Origin: Clostridia bacterium
Lineage (GTDB): Bacteria; Bacillota_A; Clostridia; Oscillospirales; CAG-272
DNA: 36,198 nucleotides
NCBI GenBank assembly: GCA_017414585.1
Contig: JAFQLN010000075.1
Location: forward strand, 1-36,198
Direction: 5' to 3'
Positions 1-7,395 of this stretch are shown in pieces. Made by a program: the position numbers and the translations under genes. The notes below the pieces were generated by a model. It was given only the letters and a program-made list of their open reading frames with translations, did not search any database and was not told the origin of the DNA. How positions within the stretch are numbered: position 1 is the first letter of the stretch; each line of letters opens with the position of its first letter.

Positions 1-113
1 AAGCAAAAAAGGAACTTTTTGGATGTCTTGGGTGTTTCGAGCTTTGCGAAGCTCGACTTAGGGTTTCACCCTAAGAACCCACCAACTTTTGAAAAAGTTG
101 GATCAAAACTTTT
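1..113 (+). repeat. Structured intergenic repeat, copy A (left end cut by window)
   Basis: This copy shares its order of conserved blocks and hairpins with 20949-21093. It holds a hairpin at 38-55 (7-bp stem CGAGCTT/AAGCTCG, loop TGCG), a second at 57-75 (CTTAGGGT/ACCCTAAG, loop TTC) and a third at 82-101 that is identical in both copies, then the tail GATCAAAACTTTT. Stem sequences of the first two hairpins differ between copies while pairing is kept. It lies beyond the terminator of the corrinoid gene. The strand given is arbitrary; both copies read the same way relative to the minus-strand genes beside them. Confidence 0.8.
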
Positions 114-185
114 CTACTTGCGACAGTTCCCTGTGTCACACAGGCGGCAGGTCCTTTTTGCTTTTATGTACCGGATTCTGCGCAT

Positions 186-217
186 AAAAAAACTCCCCGT
201 ATCAGGGAGCTTTTTTC
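186..217 (-). terminator. Rho-independent terminator of the corrinoid protein gene
   Basis: A stem of CTCCC and GGGAG is flanked by A6 and T6 runs, so it could work in both directions. Read on the minus strand it starts a few bases after the stop codon of the corrinoid gene and ends in a run of T. This makes the corrinoid gene a single-gene transcript. Confidence 0.85.
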
Positions 218-221
218 GGAT

Positions 222-887
222 TCAGGATTCCGTACCATTATTTTCTTCACGCAGGCGCATCAGATAGGCATATGCTTCCTCAGCTGCGGAGGCGGCATCG
301 GGGGTGTAGCAGTCCGCGCCGATTTTTTCGCAGAATTCCTCCGTGATGGGCGCGCCGCCGACCAGGATGCAGACCTGATCACGGATTCCGGCTTCTTTCG
401 CGCATTCGACGATTCTTGCCATTTCCCCCATGGTGGTTGTCAGCAGAGCGGAGCAGCAGATCAGCTGTGCACCGTACTCCTTTGCCGCCTCGATGAATCG
501 TTCTGCCGGCACATCAATCCCGAGATCAATCACCGTGATGCCCTTTCCTTCGAGCAGCATTTTCACGAGATTCTTCCCGACGTCATGCAGGTCTCCGCGC
601 ACAGTCCCGACCACGGCAGTCCCCGGCGAAGGAAGCTCACTGCACAGCAGCCGCGAACGGATCAGGGACAGCGCAATATTCATCGCACGTACCGCCATCA
701 GTACTTCCGGAACGTACACTTCTTCGTTTCTGAATTGTTTGCTGATTTCATTCATCCCGGGAAGCAGACCTTTTTCAAGCACTTCCAGCGGGTCACACCC
801 TTGTTCAAGAGCCGTATGCACCGCATCGCGCAGATCCTTTGCTTTTCCGGTTTCCACCAGCTTCTGTATTTCCTCAAACTGAACCAT
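222..887 (-). CDS. Corrinoid (cobalamin-binding) protein, MtaC/MtbC/MttC type
   Basis: This 221-residue protein has the two-part layout of methyltransferase corrinoid proteins: a helical cap domain (about residues 1-85) and a Rossmann-type B12-binding domain (about 90-210). The family signature D-x-H-x-x-G is present at D99-H101-G104, where H101 would be the lower axial cobalt ligand. A serine-containing S-A-L-L segment near 146 and a G-G at 177-178 complete the usual D-x-H-x-x-G...S-x-L...G-G pattern. Such proteins shuttle methyl groups from methanol, methylamines, glycine betaine or methoxylated compounds to tetrahydrofolate or a thiol. No methyltransferase partner is next to it, so the substrate cannot be told. 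It has its own promoter (928-956) and terminator. The start is ATG at 887 with only a weak GAAGAAG-like ribosome site upstream. Family assignment is sure; pathway is unknown. Confidence 0.93.
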   Translation of the reverse strand: MVQFEEIQKLVETGKAKDLRDAVHTALEQGCDPLEVLEKGLLPGMNEISKQFRNEEVYVPEVLMAVRAMNIALSLIRSRLLCSELPSPGTAVVGTVRGDLHDVGKNLVKMLLEGKGITVIDLGIDVPAERFIEAAKEYGAQLICCSALLTTTMGEMARIVECAKEAGIRDQVCILVGGAPITEEFCEKIGADCYTPDAASAAEEAYAYLMRLREENNGTES

Positions 888-927
888 ATGCGTTTTCTTC
901 TTCCGAAATCCAGATTTTCATGTTCCA

Positions 928-956
928 ATTTTAATACAAAGCCTCTCCAATGTCAA
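928..956 (-). promoter_or_regulatory. Sigma-A-type promoter of the corrinoid protein gene
   Basis: On the minus strand there is a perfect -35 TTGACA (951-956), a 17-bp spacer and -10 TAAAAT (928-933). Transcription would begin near 921, giving a leader of about 35 nt before the ATG at 887. No riboswitch would fit in so short a leader. Confidence 0.8.
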
Positions 957-996
957 GGGATCGGCTGATATTTGAACAGGTTTTATTTTCTGGCTG

Positions 997-2019
997 TTAC
1001 CATTCCGCCTGCACGCGCTTGGAAAACAGTGTATCATGGTTGATGCAGGTATAAAACTTGCTTCGGATGCGGTCGTAGTCGGAAAGATTCATGCCGAGCA
1101 GCCACATCAGTTTGGTAATCGTCGCTTCAAAGGTCATGTCATACGCTTCGATGAGCTTGAAGTCCTCTTTGACCTTCTTGCCGACTTCGTACACGGTCAT
1201 GTGACTGCCCTCGTTCGCTACCTGTGTGGTCATAACGACAAATTTGCCGCAGTCCGCCCATTTCTCCATTTCAGCATAAAATGCTTCCAGCAGATGCTGC
1301 GGAATGCCGCCGACACCGAAACTCTCCATCACGATGCAGTCATACTGGGAAAAGAGGTAGGAGAGAATATCCGGCTTCATTCCCGGAATGAGCTTCAGCG
1401 TACAGACGCTCTCGCGCATTTCGTAGTAAAAATGCACATCCCCCTGTATGGGAATCTCCGGCAGGTAACGGATGATCATTCCGTCCTGAATAACGGCGGG
1501 AAACGGATAGTTGAGACTGGAGAAGGCGTTGAAGCTCTTGGCGCGTTCTTTTCTGGCGCGGGTTCCGACAATCACTTTCCCGTCGAACACGATATTGACA
1601 TTCTGCGATGCGTCGTCCGCGGCATAAATGAAGCTGTCGAGGAGGTTTGATTTTGCGTCGGTCACATCCATGTTGATCGGCTTCTGTGCGCCGGTGACGA
1701 CAATGGGCTTGGCGCTGTTCTGGATCATATAGGAAAGCGCAGCCGCCGTATACGCGAGCGTGTCCGTTCCGTGACAGATCACAAACCCGTCGTACTGATA
1801 GTAATTCTCTTCCACGGCGCGCACCATGAGCTTCCAGTGTGCCGGTGTAACATTGGTGCTGTCGATATTGCAGACCTGCAGTGTTTCTACCGCACACACA
1901 TCCCTGACAGCGGGAATATAGGCAAGAATATCCGCCGGCGTGAGTCCCGGTGCGAGTCCGTCTGCCGTTTGTCTGGACGCAATGGTTCCGCCCGTGCCGA
2001 TCATCAGAATTTTCTTCAT
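997..2019 (-). CDS. ansA: Type I L-asparaginase (cytoplasmic)
   Basis: The enzyme hydrolyses asparagine to aspartate and ammonia. The 340-residue length and absence of a signal peptide fit the cytoplasmic type I family (E. coli AnsA, Bacillus AnsA). Both active-site signatures are present: G-T-G-G-T-I-A-S at residues 8-15, with T12 as nucleophile, and H-G-T-D-T at 83-87, with T85-D86. The reading frame stays open upstream to 2232, but ATG at 2019 is chosen because an AGGAGA ribosome site lies 12 nt before it, the promoter at 2056-2084 lies just upstream, and the protein then begins at the conserved first strand. It is followed by the separately promoted corrinoid gene; no clear terminator is visible between them. 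Confidence 0.95.
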   Translation of the reverse strand: MKKILMIGTGGTIASRQTADGLAPGLTPADILAYIPAVRDVCAVETLQVCNIDSTNVTPAHWKLMVRAVEENYYQYDGFVICHGTDTLAYTAAALSYMIQNSAKPIVVTGAQKPINMDVTDAKSNLLDSFIYAADDASQNVNIVFDGKVIVGTRARKERAKSFNAFSSLNYPFPAVIQDGMIIRYLPEIPIQGDVHFYYEMRESVCTLKLIPGMKPDILSYLFSQYDCIVMESFGVGGIPQHLLEAFYAEMEKWADCGKFVVMTTQVANEGSHMTVYEVGKKVKEDFKLIEAYDMTFEATITKLMWLLGMNLSDYDRIRSKFYTCINHDTLFSKRVQAEW

Positions 2020-2055
2020 GGCAATAAAATATCTCCTGTTTTGTCTTCCGGATAC

Positions 2056-2084
2056 AGTATAGCAAATTCCGGCTGAAAAATCAA
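2056..2084 (-). promoter_or_regulatory. ansA: Sigma-A-type promoter of the asparaginase gene
   Basis: On the minus strand: -35 TTGATT (2079-2084), 17-bp spacer, -10 TATACT (2056-2061) preceded by a TGn extended element. The start point would be near 2049, about 30 nt before the chosen ATG at 2019. No terminator is evident between the upstream operon (ends 2118) and this promoter, so some read-through is possible. Confidence 0.75.
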
Positions 2085-2117
2085 GACAGGAGATCATTTT
2101 GTTCGGGATGCGCTCAT

Positions 2118-2774
2118 TTACCCGTGCAGAATCTTTGTGTAATTCAGGAAAAAATCGCTGCAGCGCACCTTGTACGCATATTCGCAGTTTCCGCATTTTT
2201 CGTATTTTTTCAGCACATCCGCGTCGTACCACGGGTGGTAGATCCGGCTTTCTTCCCGATAGGAAAAAGGAATCCGTTCCCCGAAGGAGGAGTACGGGCA
2301 GAGGGCATCATCGTACAGCAGGGGATAGACATAGTCCTCCCCGTCAATCGTCTGCTGCACGAACAGCCAGTACCCTTCATCCAGTGAACCGTGTGCCCTG
2401 TCGTCCGGGTCAGCAATCACGAGCAGATCCATGGACGCACGCAGACGCGGTAAGCCGTAATACTGCCGCTTCGGTGTACCCGGATAGTATGCGGTCACTT
2501 CGGCAGTCACGCCGTTCTCATCCTTGAGGACAAAGCGGTACTCGGAACGCCTTCTGACGCTGTCCGCACGGAGAAAATCGACATCTGCGATTTCGTATAT
2601 CTCAGCCCCTTCTCCAAGCTGCATATGTCTGCCGCTGAAATAATCATATTCAACCACGGCACCGACACGCTGACCGGGGACAATCCATAGCTGACCGATG
2701 AAAAAGACGCAGAGAAATCCGGTCAGAAGAAGTGCGCCCGCAAGCACGGACAAGAGAATCCGTTTTTTCTTCAT
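2118..2774 (-). CDS. Membrane-anchored protein of unknown function, last gene of the lipoprotein operon
   Basis: I do not recognise a family. The 218-residue protein begins with charged residues (MKKKR) and a hydrophobic stretch at about residues 6-30 that would act as an uncleaved membrane anchor or signal; no lipobox cysteine is seen. The rest is soluble and rich in aromatic and acidic residues, with a C-x-x-C pair (C-G-N-C) near the C terminus. It lacks the C-x4-C-x-H motif of the five lipoproteins upstream. Its ATG overlaps the stop of the preceding lipoprotein gene by 4 bp, so it is translationally coupled to that operon. Probably an exported or membrane-tethered partner of the lipoproteins, by context only. 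Confidence 0.75.
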   Translation of the reverse strand: MKKKRILLSVLAGALLLTGFLCVFFIGQLWIVPGQRVGAVVEYDYFSGRHMQLGEGAEIYEIADVDFLRADSVRRRSEYRFVLKDENGVTAEVTAYYPGTPKRQYYGLPRLRASMDLLVIADPDDRAHGSLDEGYWLFVQQTIDGEDYVYPLLYDDALCPYSSFGERIPFSYREESRIYHPWYDADVLKKYEKCGNCEYAYKVRCSDFFLNYTKILHG

Positions 2775-3949
2775 CCCTCTCCCTCCGAAAAATCAAGCAG
2801 AGTACCCTCCGCCGTGTTCCAGCAGAAATGCGCGCCGCTCCGGATGGAACCGTCTCTTTCATCCGCACGGAGCCGGATTCCATAGACATAATCCCCTTCA
2901 ACGGTATAGTTTATGAAGAACAGTCCTTCGGGGAGCGCATATTCCCGCAGTTCTCCCGAAGCAAGATCAAGACGGTACAGGATATTCTGCCCGCGCACGG
3001 CAATCTCCCCGGTGTATTTTTCGTATGTGGTTTCCTTTGCGCCGCCGAACACAATGTCCTCGCCGTACTGCCGGAACCAGACTGCTCCGTTTGACGCTGT
3101 AATCCAGCGGACAGTCATCCCGGCAGGCGGTTCGTACAGCACCGTGACTTTTTCTGTACCGGGATCACAGGCATACAGAATGCCGCCCGCGTTCCAGTAA
3201 AGAAGCCCGGCTTCCCTGTCGGCGTACAGCATCACATCCGCTGTCTGCGCAATCTGCCGTACATCCGAAAAATCCGATGCACAGGAGTGAAGCGTTCCGT
3301 TTTCGATATAGAAAATCCGCTCTCCGAGAAGGGCAAACGAGGTGACGATTTTCTCTTCCTCTTCCCCGCACGGCTGTGCACAGCGATTTCTGCCGTCCAT
3401 ATCCATCGCATGAAGAATACACTGCCCTTCCCCGATCTGTTCGAGAAAGACGATCTTCTCCCCGTCGGTATCCATGCCGAGAATCATATTGCCGCTGTTC
3501 TGGTACAGCACTTTTCCCGCCTGTCCGGTGAGGTCACTCGAACAGATGCGGTACTTCCGTTCGTGGATTCTGTCCGCTTCGCTGAGATTTTTGACGACGT
3601 CCCACCAGAAAAGCCGCTCCCCGCTCTGCTTCGGTACACCGCTGAAAATGCAGTAACGGAAAACGCAGTCCGAACTCAGTCCATGCGTGCAGAGCGGATC
3701 GGCGCAGACATACGTGGTCTGTCCCGTTGCGGGATTATATGCCGAAAGTCTGTCGTCGTCAAGGAAGAAGAATCCCCGCTGTCCGCTGCGCAGAAGGGAT
3801 GTTTCGCTGTGCGATACGGCGGACGCTTCCCATGTATATGCTCCCATCTCCCGGATGCTGTCCGTCTTCGGCACATCCTCATAGACATACGGCGTCCGGG
3901 TGCAGGCAGTCAGGAGAAGCGGCAAAAGAAGCAGCGCTGTTTTTTTCAT
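2771..3949 (-). CDS. Predicted lipoprotein with CCHC motif (paralogue 5), propeller-like
   Basis: This 392-residue protein has a signal peptide ending in a lipobox (L-L-T-A-C, C16), so it should be anchored on the outer face of the cytoplasmic membrane. The family motif is C82-x4-C87-x-H89-x5-C95, in the context C-A-D-P-L-C; unlike its paralogues the last Cys is followed by Val, not Pro. The remainder contains repeated short strands with aromatic, Gly and Asp turns of the kind seen in TolB/DUF5050-like beta-propellers; that fold is an inference. The start is firm: ATG at 3949 directly abuts the TGA of the upstream gene, and a GGAGG site lies inside the end of that gene. Function unknown. Confidence 0.82.
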   Translation of the reverse strand: MKKTALLLLPLLLTACTRTPYVYEDVPKTDSIREMGAYTWEASAVSHSETSLLRSGQRGFFFLDDDRLSAYNPATGQTTYVCADPLCTHGLSSDCVFRYCIFSGVPKQSGERLFWWDVVKNLSEADRIHERKYRICSSDLTGQAGKVLYQNSGNMILGMDTDGEKIVFLEQIGEGQCILHAMDMDGRNRCAQPCGEEEEKIVTSFALLGERIFYIENGTLHSCASDFSDVRQIAQTADVMLYADREAGLLYWNAGGILYACDPGTEKVTVLYEPPAGMTVRWITASNGAVWFRQYGEDIVFGGAKETTYEKYTGEIAVRGQNILYRLDLASGELREYALPEGLFFINYTVEGDYVYGIRLRADERDGSIRSGAHFCWNTAEGTLLDFSEGEG

Positions 3950-4852
3950 TCATACCTCCGGATATTTTCTGTAGCAGGCAGTTTCTCCCGTATCGGTGCG
4001 GTACACAATCCAGCCGTAGTCGGTTTTGTAATTGTATATCGTTCCCCAGCGGATGCTTTCGTCAGCGGTATAGTTTTCGTAGTCCACATTCGTATATCCG
4101 ACAACCACCGCATCGCCGACCTTGTCGATTTTCCACCAGTCGAGATTCATTTGCGGATCTTCGTACACCTTTTCTTCTTCTCCGGTTTTAAGATTCCGTC
4201 TCCAGAGAATGCCGCCGGTGGTGTTCATCCGATCTTCCTTATCGTTCAGATCATAGCCGAGTACGGGCGGATTGTCGATCTGCCTGGTGAAATATTCGTA
4301 ATCTCCAACCGCCACGGAAGAAACCATCTGTAAAATCTCAAAATCCTTTTCTTCCTTTTCCGTGATTTTTCCGCTGGCGAGATCAATTTTCCACGTCAGC
4401 TCCGCTTCGGAAAAGTGAATGTATGCGTATTCGCCTTCATGTCTGGTCATATATCCCATGTTCGGCCACGGCGCGAGAACTTCCACCCTTGCGTTCACGG
4501 CATCATACCGGCAGAAGGACATTTCAAAATCCTGCTGCATCCCCCACATATCAGCCGTCGAGTAGTAGAACCATCCGTCGTAAAACCAACCGGGACCGGT
4601 AAAATTATAGTCCTTCAGAGGACAGCTGCTGTCATAGGTGTGAAAACAGAGCGGGTCGGTGCACAGCGGCGTGATATCCCCCGTCAGGACATTGAGCTTG
4701 GCGGGAATGGCGGTTCTGCCGAAATCCCCCTCGATCATATAGTCCGAAAATACAAGATAGATATCGTCAAAATCGCGTTTTTCCTCCCCGCAGCCTGTGA
4801 GCCATCCTGTGAAAAGCATCAGCACCGTCCATAAAAGAACCGTTTTCTTCAT
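3950..4852 (-). CDS. Predicted lipoprotein with CCHC motif (paralogue 4)
   Basis: The shortest of the five lipoproteins, 300 residues. The signal peptide ends with L-T-G-C (lipidated C21). The motif C64-x4-C69-x-H71-x5-C77-P follows a strand and turn reading L-N-V-L-T-G-D, the same relative place as in its paralogues. The downstream region is shorter by about 100 residues than the others, so it may lack one or two propeller blades. It carries many aromatic and acidic residues, as expected for a surface protein. The gene overlaps the preceding one by 4 bp (ATGA) and abuts the next one without a gap. Role unknown; probably ligand binding or sensing outside the cell. Confidence 0.82.
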   Translation of the reverse strand: MKKTVLLWTVLMLFTGWLTGCGEEKRDFDDIYLVFSDYMIEGDFGRTAIPAKLNVLTGDITPLCTDPLCFHTYDSSCPLKDYNFTGPGWFYDGWFYYSTADMWGMQQDFEMSFCRYDAVNARVEVLAPWPNMGYMTRHEGEYAYIHFSEAELTWKIDLASGKITEKEEKDFEILQMVSSVAVGDYEYFTRQIDNPPVLGYDLNDKEDRMNTTGGILWRRNLKTGEEEKVYEDPQMNLDWWKIDKVGDAVVVGYTNVDYENYTADESIRWGTIYNYKTDYGWIVYRTDTGETACYRKYPEV

Positions 4853-6147
4853 CCGACCACCTCGATTTCCATCACTTCTCCGGTTGTAAGATCTATGCGC
4901 AGCATGGTGCAGGTTTTTTTGCCGTTGATTGCTGCGGAGTTATGGTGATCTCCGTCTTCAAAAACGCCGTCCCCGTCCGCATCGGTCCACCAGTTATATG
5001 TGCAGTAGAAGTAATTGCCGACGACAATGCTTGCGACAGGACGCACGCTTTCCCATTCTCCCGAGAAGGTATAGACCACCGTATCCTCCGAACCGTCGTG
5101 CAGGCAGCGGTGGATTTCTCCGCCCGGCAGAATCACTTCCTGCGCCCCGTAGCCCGATACGCGCGCTTTGCCAAGGTTTGTATCTTCCCCGGCGAGGTAG
5201 TAGAGATACTTTTCCGTCATATGAAAGCTGTAGCCGAGCGCAGTTTTGTCAATCACCGTTTCTGTTTCGCCGCCGTTGAGAGGTACACGCATGACCGTGC
5301 GGTTTTCGGAATCCCAGCGGTAGAGATACTCCCCGTCCCATTTGAAATTGCTGTAGCCGTTGAATACGCCGGAGAGGTGCTCTGTCCGGTTTTCGCCGTT
5401 CTTATCGAGGGAGAAGATACCGTCAGTCCCCTGAAAATAGATTCTGTCCTCCCAGAGAAAGAGCGGGTATGCGCTCATAATCGGCACAGGATCTCCGTTT
5501 TCGTCCGTCTGTGCACCGAACCAGCTCCATTCACCGGTGACGAGATTCATTTTGAGCAGTCCCCACTCGCCCCATCCATCCACGGAGGTTTCGGGATCGT
5601 ACACCAGTCCGTTGTAATACCGCCAGTCTCCGTCGTACAGTTCATTGGAAAAACCGGTCCCCACACCGTAGGATTCGAGTGTTTTCACCTTCATCGTTTC
5701 GCGGTTGAGCAGAACGAAATCGCTGGTGCGTTCCCAGTCCGTCACTGTGCCGGTCACATCGGTAATCGGTTCCGAAAAACTTCTGTAAAAGCAGAGGTCG
5801 CCGCTGTCGGTGATGTAGAAGGTCGAGGAAATCCCCCGCAGCGGACACTCCGCCGTATCATGCTTGCAGACCGGATCGGTGCAGAGGCAGGTGACGTTGC
5901 CCGTTTCGACATTATAGCGGTAGATCGGCTGATCTCCCGGATCGATATACAGATACCCGTCGCGGTACTGCAGATCGCTGATCGTCTGCGCGTGGTATTC
6001 CGGTGTCATGTCATCGGAATGGGTATAGGAAAAGTTCTGTGCCGTTTTGCCCCCGCTTTCGTCCGCATCCAGGTAGTACAGTCCGTTCTCCTGTGCACAG
6101 GACGACAGAAGGAGCACGGCGGCAAGCAGTACAATACTTTTTTTCAT
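4849..6147 (-). CDS. Predicted lipoprotein with CCHC motif and EF-hand-like loop (paralogue 3)
   Basis: A 432-residue lipoprotein with signal peptide and lipobox L-S-S-C (C17). The family motif is C89-x4-C94-x-H96-x4-C101-P. Near the C terminus, residues 389-400 read as a 12-residue calcium-binding loop with D389, D391, D393, G394, a hydrophobic residue at position 8 and D400 at position 12. The C-terminal 130 residues are clearly related to those of the next gene upstream (6151-7395): both share L-G-K-A followed by G-Y-x-A-Q-E-V, a G-G-E segment, R-C-x-H-D-G-S-E-D and the D-x-D-G-D-G-V-F loop. The pair therefore looks like a recent tandem duplication. Function is not known. Confidence 0.85.
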   Translation of the reverse strand: MKKSIVLLAAVLLLSSCAQENGLYYLDADESGGKTAQNFSYTHSDDMTPEYHAQTISDLQYRDGYLYIDPGDQPIYRYNVETGNVTCLCTDPVCKHDTAECPLRGISSTFYITDSGDLCFYRSFSEPITDVTGTVTDWERTSDFVLLNRETMKVKTLESYGVGTGFSNELYDGDWRYYNGLVYDPETSVDGWGEWGLLKMNLVTGEWSWFGAQTDENGDPVPIMSAYPLFLWEDRIYFQGTDGIFSLDKNGENRTEHLSGVFNGYSNFKWDGEYLYRWDSENRTVMRVPLNGGETETVIDKTALGYSFHMTEKYLYYLAGEDTNLGKARVSGYGAQEVILPGGEIHRCLHDGSEDTVVYTFSGEWESVRPVASIVVGNYFYCTYNWWTDADGDGVFEDGDHHNSAAINGKKTCTMLRIDLTTGEVMEIEVVG

Positions 6148-6150
6148 TCG

Positions 6151-7395
6151 TTATTCTCCGATCTTGGTCAGTTCTCCCGTCGGGACGGAAATTCTCGTAA
6201 CAGCGGATTCTCTGAACTGGTCGCCGGCCACAAAGACACCGTCTCCGTCCGAGTCCTTCCAACCGCCGATATAGCCGTAAACCGCATCGCCGCAGACTGT
6301 CCAGTTATGGAGGCGGCAGGAGGCAAGGTCTCCGTCAAAGAGGAACACGAGTTCATCTTCCGATCCGTCATGGCGGCAGCGGCGCAGTTCCCCGCCGAGG
6401 AGCGTCACTTCCTGTGCGGCATACCCGGGAATATCCGCTTTTCCGAGCGTGACTTTTTCCCCGATTTCGTAGTAAATGTAGTTTTTCGTGATCAGATAAC
6501 CGTACGTCTCGCTCAGAACAGGGATGCCGAGACGCTCTTCTTCCCCGTTTTCGAGCGCACGCCGGCACAGTTCACCGTCATTCACATAGTATACGTGCGT
6601 GCCGTTTGTCTTCATCCGACCGGCTACAGGAGAGAAGATATGCTCTTTTCTGTCCCCTCCGTCAACGGCAACGGAGTACAGACTCTCTGCATCCGAAAGA
6701 TACAGCCGCCCGCCGAGGGTGAAGCCGATTCCCGTAAATGCCTCGCTCTTTTCCGTCACGGATACAGGTTCGTCTTCCCGGTAGTCCCTGTACATCACCG
6801 CATAGGAATAGCTGTCCGTTTCTTCGTCGTAAAACTGTCCTTCCCAGAAGTATCCGTTTTCCGTATAGAGTTCAGGTCCGATCAGTCCGCCGTTGTCGTA
6901 GGATTCAAGTACGGTCATCTTTCCGTCCGCAGGGGTATACAGACACTTCTGCATGATGCGCTCGTACTCATTCATCGGCGTACTCTTGTCATCCGAGATT
7001 TGAAGCCACCGCCAATACTGGATTTTCCCGTCCGGACGGACATTCCAGTTTCCCAGCATAACGCCGAGCAGCGGACAGTCCTCATTCAGATGGGAGCAGA
7101 GCGGGTCGGGACAGACTGCCGTGATGTTGCCGGTTTCACAGTTATAGCGCATAAGTGTTCTCGCTCCGCCGGGAGAAGTCACCATGATCCGTCCTTCTTT
7201 CTGTTTGTCCAGAGCCCGCTCGAAGTAGATGTACCCGCCCATGGACTGCAGACGATCCCCGGAACCGATGGTGTTGTACGGTACGGGACAATCTCCGTTG
7301 TACGGTATGGAACCGTCTTTGTCCGTCTGCGGCGTTCCGTTGCAGGAAACAAGCAGAAGCATGGTCAGAAGCAGAGATATACAGCGTTTTTTCAT
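6151..7395 (-). CDS. Predicted lipoprotein with CCHC motif and EF-hand-like loop (paralogue 2)
   Basis: A 414-residue protein with signal peptide and lipobox L-V-S-C (C18). The motif is C95-x4-C100-x-H102-x4-C107-P. The C-terminal calcium-loop candidate is at residues 381-392 (D381, D383, D385, G386, D392), matching the loop of the neighbouring paralogue in place and sequence. Only 3 bp separate its stop from the ATG of the next gene, and its own ATG overlaps the end of the upstream gene by 4 bp. It is the closest relative in the window of the 4849-6147 product. Probable external sensor or binding protein; no enzymatic motif was seen. Confidence 0.85.
   Translation of the reverse strand: MKKRCISLLLTMLLLVSCNGTPQTDKDGSIPYNGDCPVPYNTIGSGDRLQSMGGYIYFERALDKQKEGRIMVTSPGGARTLMRYNCETGNITAVCPDPLCSHLNEDCPLLGVMLGNWNVRPDGKIQYWRWLQISDDKSTPMNEYERIMQKCLYTPADGKMTVLESYDNGGLIGPELYTENGYFWEGQFYDEETDSYSYAVMYRDYREDEPVSVTEKSEAFTGIGFTLGGRLYLSDAESLYSVAVDGGDRKEHIFSPVAGRMKTNGTHVYYVNDGELCRRALENGEEERLGIPVLSETYGYLITKNYIYYEIGEKVTLGKADIPGYAAQEVTLLGGELRRCRHDGSEDELVFLFDGDLASCRLHNWTVCGDAVYGYIGGWKDSDGDGVFVAGDQFRESAVTRISVPTGELTKIGE

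Noticed and set aside
19..267. 82-codon plus-strand frame at the left edge
   Set aside because: It runs through the structured repeat and the terminator; no ribosome site or protein-like composition.
2020..2232. Longer start for the asparaginase
   Set aside because: The extra 71 residues are unlike the family, the promoter at 2056-2084 lies inside that stretch, and a good ribosome site precedes ATG 2019.
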